From Arthrobacter bambusae (lineage in GTDB: Bacteria > Actinomycetota > Actinomycetes > Actinomycetales > Micrococcaceae): DNA of 64,000 nucleotides. The DNA lies in the NCBI RefSeq assembly GCF_022606295.1, contig NZ_JAHHZS010000003.1, positions 62,001-126,000 of the forward strand, read 5' to 3'. Shown piece by piece: positions 1 through 8,588 of the stretch (positions within the stretch are counted from its first letter, which is position 1; each line of letters starts with the position of its first letter). The position numbers were made by a program, and so were the translations under genes. The notes under the pieces were generated by a model. It saw only the letters and a list, made by a program, of their open reading frames with translations. It was not told the origin of the DNA and searched no databases.

Positions 1-94
1 GCTTGACCACATCGCAGAGCAGGCGTTCTTCAACGTCGGTGGCCTGGATGACGTCGAGCGCCAGTGGGCCAAGATCCAGGAACAGACCAAGTAG
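1..94 (+). CDS. atpD: ATP synthase F1 subunit beta, C-terminal end (partial)
   Basis: Only the last 30 residues are inside the window, read from base 2 to a TAG at 92-94. They include [20 protein letters not shown], the conserved C-terminal part of F1 beta, the catalytic subunit of the membrane ATP synthase. The next gene, one base downstream, is the epsilon subunit, which is the normal order (beta-epsilon) at the end of an atp operon. Identity rests on the tail sequence plus this neighbour. Confidence 0.93.
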   Translation, partial: LDHIAEQAFFNVGGLDDVERQWAKIQEQTK

Positions 95-95
95 T

Positions 96-380
96 ATGGC
101 TGAGCTCGAGGTTGAGATTGTCGCAGCGGACCACTTCGTGTGGTCCGGTGCGGCCAAGATGGTCAAGGCCCGCACCAGCGATGGTGAAATCGGGATCCTG
201 CCGGGCCACTCGCCGCTCCTCGCCATTCTGGCCGCGGGCGAGCTGGCCATCGAGCCGGTTACCGGAGACCGCCTGGCAGTAGTTGTGGACGGCGGATTCT
301 TCTCCGTCGACAACAACCGCGTGGTGATCGTCGCTGACAACGCCCAGTTGGGCGATTCAGCTACTGCGGGGATCCGATAG
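96..380 (+). CDS. atpC: ATP synthase F1 subunit epsilon, short form
   Basis: 94 aa. The ATG follows the atpD stop by one base, so the two are translated together. The sequence is the epsilon N-terminal beta-sandwich: MAELEVEIVAADHFVWSG at the start, the family signature GEIGILPGHSPLLAIL near residues 30-46, and a central VVVDGGFFSV. In longer epsilon subunits (about 120-140 aa) this domain is followed by a helical hairpin that can inhibit ATP hydrolysis. Here the protein ends about ten residues after the sandwich, so that hairpin is absent. Short epsilon subunits are known in Micrococcaceae; the lack of the inhibitory domain is inferred from length. Confidence 0.95.
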   Translation: MAELEVEIVAADHFVWSGAAKMVKARTSDGEIGILPGHSPLLAILAAGELAIEPVTGDRLAVVVDGGFFSVDNNRVVIVADNAQLGDSATAGIR

Positions 381-390
381 CAAGACCTTG

Positions 391-822
391 ATGGACGATT
401 CTGCTCTTCCGTTCATCGCCTTGGCAACGGCGTTTGCGTTGCTGATCTTTACACTGTGCCTCGTCGGGGTGCGCCGCTTCAATTTGCGGCGCGCCCTGGG
501 CACGGTCGACGCCTCCATTTGCACGGCTGGAAACAGCTGGCGGATGGGGGTTTGTCGTTATCAGGACTCGGAGCTTGAGTGGTTCCGCCTGCTGTCCCTC
601 AGCTTCCGTCCCAAACACAGCTTCCGCCGCAGTTCCTTGGAGCTCCTTGGCCGGCGGAAGCCAACGGAGGAAGAACTGACGAGGCTCCAACCCGACGTCG
701 TCGTCGTCGAACTCCAACATGAAGGCCAGCGGTTCATGCTGGCCATGAGATTTGATGCCTACGCCGGGCTGTCGTCCTGGCTCGAGGCCGGCCCTGTGGT
801 GGGCGTCGGCACCTGGCGCTGA
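391..822 (+). CDS. DUF2550 family membrane-anchored protein
   Basis: 143 aa from ATG 391; a TTG at 388 is an alternative start. One N-terminal hydrophobic helix (about residues 7-26, ALATAFALLIFTLCLVGVRR) is followed by a soluble domain with a conserved-looking SICTAGNSWRMGVCRY stretch. Position directly after atpC and this architecture match the DUF2550 family, found at the same place in mycobacteria (Rv1312). Function is unknown. It is probably in the atp transcript or just behind it, since only 10 bases separate it from atpC. Confidence 0.8.
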   Translation: MDDSALPFIALATAFALLIFTLCLVGVRRFNLRRALGTVDASICTAGNSWRMGVCRYQDSELEWFRLLSLSFRPKHSFRRSSLELLGRRKPTEEELTRLQPDVVVVELQHEGQRFMLAMRFDAYAGLSSWLEAGPVVGVGTWR

Positions 823-827
823 GGCCA

Positions 828-2099
828 GTGGACTTCCTCTACAACGTGAGGCTTGTTGACGGTCCGTTCTACTGGACCGTCGTTGGTGCCGGAGTTGCCG
901 GGAGTGTCTTCCTCCTCCTGCGACGGGACCGGCGCTGGTTGCTTTCCATCGTCCTTTCGCTTGCCGCGGCGAGCGGAGTTGTCGCCGTCATCCACTGGCT
1001 GCTCGTCAATGTCCTGACCGTGTTCCCCGAGGACCTCCCCATCGATGTCCTCTTGTGGTCGACGGTTGCTTTCTCTGCGTTGGCCCTTTTCCTTTTCCGG
1101 CTCCGTGGTTCCTCGTGGCGCGGCAGGAGCGCCGCAGGGATTTCGTTCGCCTCCGTGCTGCTCCTCTCCGCGCTTCAGATCAACAGCTACTTCGGACTCA
1201 ACCACACGGCTGCCGATCTCTTCGGCCACTACGTGGGACGGATCCCCGAGCTTGAGGCAGGATTCAAAAGGGGTGTTTCCGGTAACACCCCGGTGGCTGC
1301 GCTGGAGGGAGGTATTGTCTGCAGGGCGTCGATTCCCGGAATTGAATCCGGATTCACGGCCAAGGACGCTTTCATCTACCTGCCGCCGGCCTACCTGGCT
1401 ACCAACCGCAGCCAGCTACCCGTCCTGGTTCTCTTTGCCGGCCAACCGGGAAGACCCGCCGATTGGCTGACGGGCGGACTGCTGGAGCAGAACATGAATT
1501 CCTTCGCCGCACGGCACGGAGGCGTGGCACCCGTCGTCGTGGTTGTCGATCCAAACGGTTCCGATACCGCAAACACCATGTGCATGGATAGCCGGATCGC
1601 ACGTGCCGACACCTACCTCGCGATCGATGTTCCGCGCTGGATCAACTCGACGCTCGAGGTTTCCGCCGATCCAAGAAAGTGGGCCGTCGGAGGGTTTTCT
1701 TTCGGTGCAACCTGCGCCGTGCAAATGACCACGCTGCATCCTGAGACCTACCCTTCCTTCATCGCCTTCTCGGGAGAGCGGGAGCCTTCGCTTGGTCCTG
1801 ACCGCGGGCGGACCATCCAGACCGCATTCGGCGGCGACGCTGCAGCCTTCGACGCCCTGACGCCGTTGACCTTGATGAAGCAACGTAGCTATGACGGCCA
1901 TGCCGGCTACTTCGCCGTCGGGGCCGCGGACAGCGAATTCGTCCGTTTCGCCCGCGAGCTGGCGGCGGCCGCACGCATGTCCGGGTTCGACGTCAGGCAC
2001 GCTTCGGTTCCCGGAGCCGGACACTCGTGGGCCGTGGCCGTTCAAGAGCTTCCCTCGGCGATGGAATTCCTGGCCCCTCGATGGGGACTCGTTCAATGA
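828..2099 (+). CDS. Membrane-anchored alpha/beta-hydrolase (putative esterase)
   Basis: 423 aa, GTG start 5 bases after the previous stop. The first 130 residues hold about four membrane helices. The rest is an esterase-D/antigen-85-like alpha/beta hydrolase: FLPPAYL-type entry, nucleophile elbow GGFSFGATCAV (Ser in GFSFG), and a late GAGHSWAVA supplying a likely catalytic His. It overlaps the next gene by ATGA, so both are translationally coupled. The next gene is an MprF-like aminoacyl-lipid synthase; in Corynebacterium and other Gram-positives hydrolases beside such synthases remove the amino acid from the lipid. That role is an inference from context here; other extracellular ester substrates are possible. 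Confidence 0.8.
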   Translation: MDFLYNVRLVDGPFYWTVVGAGVAGSVFLLLRRDRRWLLSIVLSLAAASGVVAVIHWLLVNVLTVFPEDLPIDVLLWSTVAFSALALFLFRLRGSSWRGRSAAGISFASVLLLSALQINSYFGLNHTAADLFGHYVGRIPELEAGFKRGVSGNTPVAALEGGIVCRASIPGIESGFTAKDAFIYLPPAYLATNRSQLPVLVLFAGQPGRPADWLTGGLLEQNMNSFAARHGGVAPVVVVVDPNGSDTANTMCMDSRIARADTYLAIDVPRWINSTLEVSADPRKWAVGGFSFGATCAVQMTTLHPETYPSFIAFSGEREPSLGPDRGRTIQTAFGGDAAAFDALTPLTLMKQRSYDGHAGYFAVGAADSEFVRFARELAAAARMSGFDVRHASVPGAGHSWAVAVQELPSAMEFLAPRWGLVQ

Positions 2100-4660
2100 G
2101 CACCCAGGAAGCCCAGTTGTCCAAAGAACAGGCGCCTGACTCCGAAGATGCCAGGCCCGCCCGGAAGATGGTGGCAGTCCTCGCCCGGGCCATGCTGGGC
2201 AACGTGGCTGCCCACATCGGCGCGATCCCCTTCACCGTGATTGTGCTCGCGCTGTACCTGCTCACTCCGGCGATCTTCGACCCCGATCTCGGCTACGGTC
2301 CGGATGCGCTGCGGCATCTCTCGAGCGTGAGCGGTGGGGGATTGAAGGCGGGGGACTGGTGGTCCATCTGGACATCCATGTTTTTCGCCGCAAACCCCTT
2401 TGACTACGTCATGAGCTCGTTGTTGTTCGTTGTGCTTTTGGGTGCTTCAGAGCGGAAGCTGGGGTGGTTCCGCACGGCCGTGGCTTTCGTTGGCGGCCAG
2501 TTTGCGACGGTCACCGCCTTTTTGCTCGTGGTCCAGTTGGCAGCCTACGCCGGCGACGGCTGGCTGGGGCGGATGATGGATGCCGGGACCTCCGGACCGC
2601 TTCCGGCAACCCTCTTGGTCTCGATGGCGGCAAGTGGCCTCCTCCCGACTCTGTGGCGTCGGCGCCTGAGGGCGACGGTCGTATCTTTGGCGCTCCTCTT
2701 GGTCCTGTATGTAGGCGATCCATCGGCTGTCATGGCCCTGACCGGAGCGCTGCTTGGACTGGGGACCGGTCTGTGGCTCCAACTCGACCACGGCATTCAA
2801 CCAAGCCACCGTGCCACCAGGCGTGAAACGCGAAACCTGCTGTCGCTCATGGTGGCGATTTTCGGCGTCGGGCCGTTGGTGGCGGGCGCCGTGAGGAGCC
2901 CGGCGGGGCCGCTGGCGCTGCTCCGCGAAATGGTCCTGAACCCTGTACCGACGCTCAACCAATTGCAGGCGAACTGCGGTGGAACCGTGGATATCAGCTG
3001 CCTGGAACTCGGACGCCAGGGCTATCCCGGGCCGGCCGGCGTCGCCCTCGCAGTGGTGCCCGCGCTGCTTCTCCTGATCTGTGCGGTGGGCATGCGCCAA
3101 GGAAGGCGCTTGGCGCTGAAAATCGCCATCGGCGTGCAACTTGGCGTGGTGGCGCTGTCCTTCGCCTACCTCGTGTTGTTTGCCAGCATTCCGCATTTTC
3201 CAGGCAGGGGCCGCACCGTCGTCATGGGCTCCGCGGTGTTCCACATCCTGACCCTCGCCTTGGTTCCCCTGATCCTGGCAGTTCTGCTTTTCCTGTTCAG
3301 GGGCAATTTTGTGGTCGGCTCGAGGGCTCCGCTCCGCCGGAAGATGGCGTGGCTGGTTGGCAGTACGTGGCTCATCTTGGCGAGTGGATACACCGGGGCC
3401 TGGCTCGGCTCGGGCGGTCTGGCGCACGACGGCGGCATCCTGGGTCTCGGTGCGGAACTCGCCCGGCAGTATCTTCCCTTGCCCATACCCACGGCCTTCG
3501 GCCGCGTGTTCGCGGACCGAAGTGCCGCCGAGTCACTGCTGTTCGCGTGGTCGGGAATCATCTTCTGGCTTGTGGCACTGGCAGCGGTGTGGACGCTGCT
3601 TCTCAAACGGCAGCACGGTCCCGACGGCGATGATCCCGCTCGACTGGCGGCCAGGGATCTGGTCAAGCGGGGCGGGGAGTCGCTTTCCTGGATGGCGCTA
3701 TGGGAGCCGAACAAGTTCTGGTTCACTCCCGGAAAGGACGCCGGAATTGCCTACCAGCAGCATGGAAACGTCGCACTGACCCTCGGCGGACCGTTCGGTG
3801 ATCCCGCACAAGCCGCTGCCGCGACCGAGGGTTTTCTGGACTACTGCGCGCACCATGCATTGGTGCCGTGCCTCTACTCCTGCACGGAGGAATTGTGGCC
3901 GATGCTGCAATCCGCGGGATTCCGCAGAATTGCGGTCGCGCAGGAAACCCGGCTATCGATCCGCGACCTCGAATTCACGGGCAAAGCATGGCAGAACGTG
4001 CGCACGGCCAAGAACCGTGCGCTCAAGGCCGGCGTTCTGGCCCGGTGGGGGCGCTATTCGGAGTTCCCGCAGTACATTCGCTCCCAACTCAGCGAGGTGT
4101 CCGAAGAGTGGGCCGCCCGGAAAAAGGTACCCGAAATGGGCTTTACCCTGGGTTCCCTCGACGAGTTGATGGACGATGAAGTGCTGTGCTGCGTCGCCGT
4201 CGACGGCAAGGGGTTTGTCCACGGGGTCACCAGCTGGCTCCCTGTGTTTCGGGATGGCCAGGTGATCAGCTGGACATTGGACTTCATGCGGCGGCGCAGC
4301 GATGCCTTCCCCGGCCTCATGGAATTCATGATTGCCTCGGCTGTCCACCAGTTGCGGCAGGGTGTGGAGGTCATATCCCTGTCGGGCTCGCCTTTGGCGG
4401 GGGAAGCCGAGGAATTCTCCAGCGGAGAAGCCGGCATGGCGGGCATTCTGGACCTCGTCGGCAGGACCTTGGAGCCTGTTTACGGATTCCGCTCGCTGGC
4501 CCGCTTCAAATCGAGGTTTCAGCCGGAGTACCGGACTTTGTATATGTACTACCAGGACAGCCTGGAGATTCCCGCGATCGGCGCTGCCCTCAGCCGGGCA
4601 TATTTGCCGGGGCTGTCCGTCCGGCAAACTGCGAGGCTTCTCCGCACCCTCGTCGCCTGA
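2096..4660 (+). CDS. MprF-like aminoacyl-phosphatidylglycerol synthase with rhomboid-like membrane domain
   Basis: 854 aa. The ATG at 2096 overlaps the preceding stop (ATGA), which decides this start over an upstream GTG. Residues 30 to about 510 are membrane helices; the first block (LGYGPDALRHLSSV ... MAASGLL ... ALTGALLGLGTG) looks like a rhomboid fold with the His of the HxxG motif replaced by Ala. Residues about 530-850 form a DUF2156/LPG-synthase domain (NVALTLGGPFGDP, FRRIAVAQETRL, GVTSWLPVF, FPGLMEFMI), a tandem-GNAT fold that transfers an amino acid from aminoacyl-tRNA to phosphatidylglycerol. The product lowers envelope negative charge. Which amino acid (Lys, Ala) cannot be read from the sequence. 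Confidence 0.82.
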   Translation: MSTQEAQLSKEQAPDSEDARPARKMVAVLARAMLGNVAAHIGAIPFTVIVLALYLLTPAIFDPDLGYGPDALRHLSSVSGGGLKAGDWWSIWTSMFFAANPFDYVMSSLLFVVLLGASERKLGWFRTAVAFVGGQFATVTAFLLVVQLAAYAGDGWLGRMMDAGTSGPLPATLLVSMAASGLLPTLWRRRLRATVVSLALLLVLYVGDPSAVMALTGALLGLGTGLWLQLDHGIQPSHRATRRETRNLLSLMVAIFGVGPLVAGAVRSPAGPLALLREMVLNPVPTLNQLQANCGGTVDISCLELGRQGYPGPAGVALAVVPALLLLICAVGMRQGRRLALKIAIGVQLGVVALSFAYLVLFASIPHFPGRGRTVVMGSAVFHILTLALVPLILAVLLFLFRGNFVVGSRAPLRRKMAWLVGSTWLILASGYTGAWLGSGGLAHDGGILGLGAELARQYLPLPIPTAFGRVFADRSAAESLLFAWSGIIFWLVALAAVWTLLLKRQHGPDGDDPARLAARDLVKRGGESLSWMALWEPNKFWFTPGKDAGIAYQQHGNVALTLGGPFGDPAQAAAATEGFLDYCAHHALVPCLYSCTEELWPMLQSAGFRRIAVAQETRLSIRDLEFTGKAWQNVRTAKNRALKAGVLARWGRYSEFPQYIRSQLSEVSEEWAARKKVPEMGFTLGSLDELMDDEVLCCVAVDGKGFVHGVTSWLPVFRDGQVISWTLDFMRRRSDAFPGLMEFMIASAVHQLRQGVEVISLSGSPLAGEAEEFSSGEAGMAGILDLVGRTLEPVYGFRSLARFKSRFQPEYRTLYMYYQDSLEIPAIGAALSRAYLPGLSVRQTARLLRTLVA

Positions 4661-4663
4661 ACA

Positions 4664-4729
4664 CCAAACTTACTCGCATTTGTTGTCGTTTTGACGCGCC
4701 ATAACGACAACAAATGCGAGTTAGTTGGG
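4664..4729. repeat. 66-bp palindromic element, copy 1
   Basis: Two 27-nt arms (4664-4690 and 4703-4729) are inverted copies with two mismatches around a 12-nt loop. The arm core is ACTCGCATTTGTTGTCGTT. It begins four bases after the stop of the MprF-like gene. A second copy with the same arm and loop lengths lies at 61660-61725. There is no U-tract, so it is not a standard terminator. Confidence 0.85.
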
Positions 4730-4736
4730 AAGGGAA

Positions 4737-4767
4737 AAGGGGTCCCGCAGCCTGTGCGGAACCCCTT
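4737..4767 (-). terminator. Rho-independent-type terminator of cspA
   Basis: Inverted repeat AAGGGGT-C-CCGCA / TGCGG-A-ACCCCTT with a 5-nt loop (4750-4754) and one internal mismatch. Read on the minus strand it lies about 36 bases after the cspA stop and is followed by TTTTCCC. It could also act weakly on plus-strand transcripts from the upstream operon. Confidence 0.65.
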
Positions 4768-4802
4768 CCCTGAATCTGCCAGGCAGAATTCAAGCGGTAA
4801 AA

Positions 4803-5006
4803 CTAGACGGCGGTGACGCCGGTGGCCTGCGGGCCCTTGGCGCCCTGACCGATCTCGAACTGAACACGCTGGTTCTCATCGAGGGTGCGGAATCCGCCGG
4901 TCTGGATCTCGGAGTAGTGGACAAAGACGTCGCCTTCAGCGTCGTCCGGGGTAATGAAGCCGAAGCCCTTTTCAGCGTTGAACCACTTGACGGTGCCCAG
5001 TGCCAT
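4803..5006 (-). CDS. cspA: Cold-shock protein, CspA family
   Basis: 67 aa, a single cold-shock (OB-fold) domain. Both RNA-binding motifs are present: [12 protein letters not shown] (RNP1) and DVFVHYSEI (RNP2). It is a cytoplasmic single-strand nucleic acid chaperone. A strong Shine-Dalgarno sequence GAGGAG sits 8 bases before the ATG. The leader upstream contains three hairpins, as in other csp mRNAs whose translation responds to temperature. The gene is monocistronic, with a terminator at 4737-4767. Confidence 0.97.
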   Translation of the reverse strand: MALGTVKWFNAEKGFGFITPDDAEGDVFVHYSEIQTGGFRTLDENQRVQFEIGQGAKGPQATGVTAV

Positions 5007-5327
5007 TTTTGTTTCTCCTCATTGTGGAACTTTTAAGTCCGGCACACCGCGTGCCGGCCTCGGTTACTCCGCGAGAAGACCTGGTTTTCCGTCCAAGCAA
5101 GGCTTGGTTGGCTTCGCAGGAGCTTCACGCTCGCAACACGTCTTGCGAGCATGAATCACACCTACACAAAGACTGCTACAACACTTTCATGGCCGAAACT
5201 GGAGGTCAACGGTCTGCTGGGGAATTCCGACAAATTTTAAGTAAAAAGAAGGTAACGGAAGAAAGCGCGGCCACGACAGGATCCGCCATTGGGTGCCTGC
5301 GAATTCGGCCTATGCGAGCCAATCTCG
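5007..5327 (-). promoter_or_regulatory. cspA: cspA upstream region: structured 5' leader and candidate promoter
   Basis: A 321-base gap between cspA and the end of nagA, with no gene found. Read in the cspA direction it holds three hairpins: GCTCGCAA with a 6-nt loop (5150-5129), CCAAGC-CTT-GCTTGG (5107-5093) and CCGGCAC with a 5-nt loop (5057-5039), then the SD. A TTGACC (-35-like) lies at 5209-5204, but no clean -10 follows, so the transcription start is uncertain. The remaining 5220-5327 shows nothing recognisable beyond A-rich DNA near 5230. Confidence 0.55.
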
Positions 5328-6575
5328 CTAAGCCAGCCAATCACCATTGCGCAATACACCCGCGAGCTGCAGTTCCTTGTCGACGACGACGAGATCGGCC
5401 CGCAGGCCGCGGCGAAGGCCGCCAAGTTCATCGGAGAGGCCGAGGACTGCGGCGGGAACCGCCGTCGCCGAGGCAACCGCGTCGGCGAGCCCGACGCCGG
5501 CCGCCACGGTGCGCCTGACGACGTCGAGCATGGTGGCGGTGCCACCCGCGATGGATCCTGTGGCATCCAAGGTAGCGACGCCGTCCGTCACAGTCACCGG
5601 CGAGGGGCCCAGCATGTAGTTTCCGTCGGAGAGCCCCGCCGCCGCCATTGAATCAGTGACGAGGACAACGTTTGAGGCGCCCACCAGCTGAAAGACGGTC
5701 ACGACGGTGCTGGGGTCAAGGTGCGTGCCGTCCGCGATGAGTTCAACCACGGCCTTGCCTTCCTGGGCCGTGCGAAGGGACGCGGCCACGGGGCCAGGGG
5801 AGCGGTGGTGCATGGGAGGCATGCCGTTGAACAAGTGCGTGACAGTCGGCAGCGAGCTGACGCCGTCGAAACCGGCAGACTCCAAGCCCTCCCGCGCCGC
5901 AGTGAGGGAAGCAGCCGCCGTCGCGTCGTCGCAATCCGTGTGGCCCAAAGACGGCGTTACCCCGTGGAACGTCATCAGGTCCACGAGTGCGGCGGCGCCG
6001 GGAAGCTCGGGGGCATAGGTCATGGTGGCGAGCTTGCCGGCAGCGGCTTCAACCAGCTCGGTCATGAGGTCCAGGTCCGGCTCGAGCAGATAGGCGGGGT
6101 TCTGCGCGCCGCAGCGGGCATGCGAGAGGAAGGGTCCCTCCAAGTGGATTCCAGCCACGAGTCCTTCATCGGCCAAGCGCACGAAAAGCTCGATGCCGCG
6201 AAGCAGGTCCTCCCGGGGCGCCGTCACCATGCTGGCGAGGAGGGTGGTGGTCCCGGAACGGTGAAGGAAATCGATGGCCTTGCGTGCCGAGGATTCATCG
6301 CCTCCGGGGAAGTCGCCCCCGTTGCCGCCGTGGCAGTGGACATCCACGAATCCGGGAACGATGTACCGTTCCGCAGGGAAATCGGTCCGGGGAGTTTCCT
6401 CGAACCCTTCGAAGGCTGCCTCGTGGAATTCGGCGGCCGGTCCGGCGAAGGCGATACGGTCGTCCTCCACCGCCACCAGGCCATCTTCGATCACCGCACC
6501 GTCGCTGACGATGGTTCCGGTAATCAGGTGGCGCACAGGCGCAGGAGAAGATGCAGGCCGGTCTGGGACAATCAT
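5328..6575 (-). CDS. nagA: N-acetylglucosamine-6-phosphate deacetylase
   Basis: 415 aa amidohydrolase-superfamily enzyme that converts GlcNAc-6-P to glucosamine-6-P and acetate. Seen in order: metal-binding VDVHCHGGNGGDFPGG, the HLEGPF loop, SLGHTDC, THLFNGM, IADGTHLD and LVTDSMAAAGLSDG (catalytic Asp region). Length is a little above the usual 380-390 aa. A TAGAAT hexamer lies exactly 6 bases before the ATG, suggesting a leaderless transcript. The next enzyme of the pathway, nagB, is 10 kb away at 16566, so the two are not in one operon here. Confidence 0.96.
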   Translation of the reverse strand: MIVPDRPASSPAPVRHLITGTIVSDGAVIEDGLVAVEDDRIAFAGPAAEFHEAAFEGFEETPRTDFPAERYIVPGFVDVHCHGGNGGDFPGGDESSARKAIDFLHRSGTTTLLASMVTAPREDLLRGIELFVRLADEGLVAGIHLEGPFLSHARCGAQNPAYLLEPDLDLMTELVEAAAGKLATMTYAPELPGAAALVDLMTFHGVTPSLGHTDCDDATAAASLTAAREGLESAGFDGVSSLPTVTHLFNGMPPMHHRSPGPVAASLRTAQEGKAVVELIADGTHLDPSTVVTVFQLVGASNVVLVTDSMAAAGLSDGNYMLGPSPVTVTDGVATLDATGSIAGGTATMLDVVRRTVAAGVGLADAVASATAVPAAVLGLSDELGGLRRGLRADLVVVDKELQLAGVLRNGDWLA

Positions 6576-6639
6576 GCTTTGATTCTAGTTGCCGGGGGCC
6601 GCACGTGACCCGGGTTACCCGGGATGAAGGCCCGGACAA

Positions 6640-7344
6640 CTAGAACAAGCGCGACTCGCTGTCGTCCACGCCACGCATGGCGTCATAGTCCAGGGTGACG
6701 CAATCGATTCCGCGGTCGTTGGCAAGCACCTTCGCCTGCGGCTTGATTTGCTGGGCGGCGAAAATGCCCCGCACCGGCGCGAGAAGCGGATCCCGGTTGA
6801 GAAGTTCGAGGTATCGCGTAAGCTGCTCGACGCCGTCGATGTCGCCGCGCCGCTTGAGTTCGACGGCGACCGTCCTGCCGTCGCCGTCCCGGGCGAGGAT
6901 GTCCACCGGGCCGATGGCAGTGAAGTACTCGCGCCGGATCAGCGAATAGCCTGCACCAAGGGTTTCGATCTGCTCGGCGAGCAGTCGCTGCAGATCCGCT
7001 TCGACGCCGTCCTTGATGAGTCCGGGGTCCGTGCCGAGGTCGTGGGACGTGTCGTGGAGATGCTCGTAAATGTTGATGATGAGCCGGTCATCGGTCTTGG
7101 CAGACTGCACGGTCCACTGTTCCACCACGCCTTCTTCGACCTCGGTCTCCTCCGGCGTGGTCACTCGCAACGTAGCGGGCGGGCTCATCCAGTTCAGCGG
7201 CTTGTAGGAACCGCCGTCGGAGTGGACCAGCACGGAACCATCGGATTTGACGAGCAAAAGCCGGGTGGCAAGCGGGAGGTGGGCCTTGAGGCGGCCAACG
7301 TAATCAACGGAACAACGGGCTATGACGAGTCGCACCCGCTCCAC
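6640..7344 (-). CDS. nucS: Mismatch endonuclease NucS/EndoMS
   Basis: 234 aa. It begins [19 protein letters not shown] from a GTG, matching mycobacterial NucS starts, and carries the RecB-like nuclease core ([20 protein letters not shown]) and the LTRYLELL helix. NucS cuts both strands at G-T, G-G and T-T mismatches and provides mismatch repair in actinobacteria lacking MutS/MutL. The last residues, SRLF, fit the C-terminal beta-clamp contact known for this family. A TAGAGG hexamer sits 7 bases before the GTG, so the transcript is probably leaderless. It is divergent from the gene at 7393, only 48 bases away. Confidence 0.95.
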   Translation of the reverse strand: MERVRLVIARCSVDYVGRLKAHLPLATRLLLVKSDGSVLVHSDGGSYKPLNWMSPPATLRVTTPEETEVEEGVVEQWTVQSAKTDDRLIINIYEHLHDTSHDLGTDPGLIKDGVEADLQRLLAEQIETLGAGYSLIRREYFTAIGPVDILARDGDGRTVAVELKRRGDIDGVEQLTRYLELLNRDPLLAPVRGIFAAQQIKPQAKVLANDRGIDCVTLDYDAMRGVDDSESRLF

Positions 7345-7392
7345 TTTACTTCCTCTACCGCGCGCAACCAGCGACTGGGGCAGAATGGAGTC

Positions 7393-7725
7393 ATGCCCCG
7401 CTCCAACCGCCCCCGACGCACCGAATCAGCCAAGGCAAGCTGGAAACGGACAGGCGAGTCGCCGGAACTGGATCTGGAACGTGCCCGTTCGGGCATTGCC
7501 CGCAGGGAAAGCGCCCCCGACGGCGACTGGATGGTCCGGACGATGACCGCACGGAACGCCGAGAAGACCTACGTCTGCCCCGGTTGTTCGATGGCTATCA
7601 TGCCGGGAATCGCCCACTTGGTGGTGTGGTCCGAAACTCACCTCTTCGGCGATGCCGCAGGCCTGGCGGAACGCCGGCACTGGCACAACAACTGCTGGAC
7701 CGGCCGAACCTACAGGTACCGCTGA
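7393..7725 (+). CDS. Conserved small actinobacterial protein with Cys/His pairs
   Basis: 110 aa, basic at the N terminus ([19 protein letters not shown]). The C-terminal half has [10 protein letters not shown] and RRHWHNNCW, a CxxC plus His/Cys arrangement that could bind zinc. Homologues are often labelled ATP/GTP-binding protein, but no Walker motif is visible. CAGAAT lies 6 bases before the ATG (weak -10). Function unknown. Confidence 0.8.
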   Translation: MPRSNRPRRTESAKASWKRTGESPELDLERARSGIARRESAPDGDWMVRTMTARNAEKTYVCPGCSMAIMPGIAHLVVWSETHLFGDAAGLAERRHWHNNCWTGRTYRYR

Positions 7726-7793
7726 GGACTGAAGCCGCAGCTCCGGCCCCTCTGCGCGTCGCACGACGGCGCCGAGCACTTAAGCTTGGAAGC

Positions 7794-8588
7794 ATGAGTT
7801 TCGATCCTGCTTCCCTAGTCTTCAGCCAGCCGGAGTCTGCCACGGACATCAGGGCATCCACGGTATTGCCGGCGCGGCGCGAGAACGTGGAGTTCCTCAC
7901 CGAGGACGGCAAATTGCTCGTGGGTGAGCTGGCATTGCCGGAATCCGGTGAGATCTCGGCGACGCTCATCACGCTGCACCCCTTGCCGACCCACGGCGGC
8001 TTCATGGATTCGCATGTCTACCGGAAGGCGTCCTATCGCCTTCCCGCGCTGGCCGGCGTCGCGGTTCTGCGCTTCAACACACGGGGGACCCATTCGCCAC
8101 GAGGTACCAGCCAGGGGCAGTTCGACGAGGGAATCGGTGAACGCTACGACGTCGAGGCTGCCGTTCGCTTCGCAGTGGAGCGCGGGCTTCCGAACCGCTG
8201 GTTGGTGGGATGGTCCTTCGGCACCGAGTTGGCCTTGATGTACGGCGCCATTGAGCCCGTCGCTTCCCAGGTAGAGGGCGCCGTCCTGCTGTCCCCGCCG
8301 CTGCACCGGGCCACGGATGTGCATTTGAAGGAATGGGCTGCCTCGGGGAAACCGCTGACGGTCCTCGTTCCGGAGCACGACGACTATCTTCAGCCCGCCG
8401 AAGCCGCCGAACGATTCAGTGTGGTGCCCCAGGCCCGGGTCCTGGGGGTCGACGGCGCCAAGCACTTGTGGGTCGGAGAGAAGTATGCGGCGCGGGTTTT
8501 GGACGAGATCGTCGACGACGTGACGGAAGCAGGCGCCGGACCGGAGGGCCTGCCGCGCCAATGGTCCGGTCCAGTGGCAGCGGCCTAG
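7794..8588 (+). CDS. Alpha/beta hydrolase
   Basis: 264 aa. It has the layout of the KANL3/Tex30-type or COG2945-like hydrolases: LHPLPTHGG near residue 60, FNTRGTHSPRG, nucleophile elbow VGWSFGTELAL (Ser in GWSFG), an acid in VPEHDDY and a final GAKHLWVGEK histidine. No signal peptide, so probably cytosolic. Substrate unknown. TAAGCT ends 7 bases before the ATG, which supports this start and a leaderless mRNA. The stop codon overlaps the stop of the converging gene (shared CTAG at 8585-8588). Confidence 0.85.
   Translation: MSFDPASLVFSQPESATDIRASTVLPARRENVEFLTEDGKLLVGELALPESGEISATLITLHPLPTHGGFMDSHVYRKASYRLPALAGVAVLRFNTRGTHSPRGTSQGQFDEGIGERYDVEAAVRFAVERGLPNRWLVGWSFGTELALMYGAIEPVASQVEGAVLLSPPLHRATDVHLKEWAASGKPLTVLVPEHDDYLQPAEAAERFSVVPQARVLGVDGAKHLWVGEKYAARVLDEIVDDVTEAGAGPEGLPRQWSGPVAAA

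Noticed and set aside
361..720. 119-aa minus-strand reading frame opposite the DUF2550 gene
   Set aside because: Low-complexity composition typical of antisense shadow frames in high-GC DNA; the plus-strand frame has a membrane helix and family match.
6609..6623. CCCGGG-TTA-CCCGGG inverted repeat between nucS and nagA
   Set aside because: Too short and without a U-tract for a terminator; may be chance in GC-rich DNA.
8585..8588. Converging stop codons sharing CTAG
   Set aside because: Tail-to-tail overlap by four bases is common in compact genomes and has no clear consequence.
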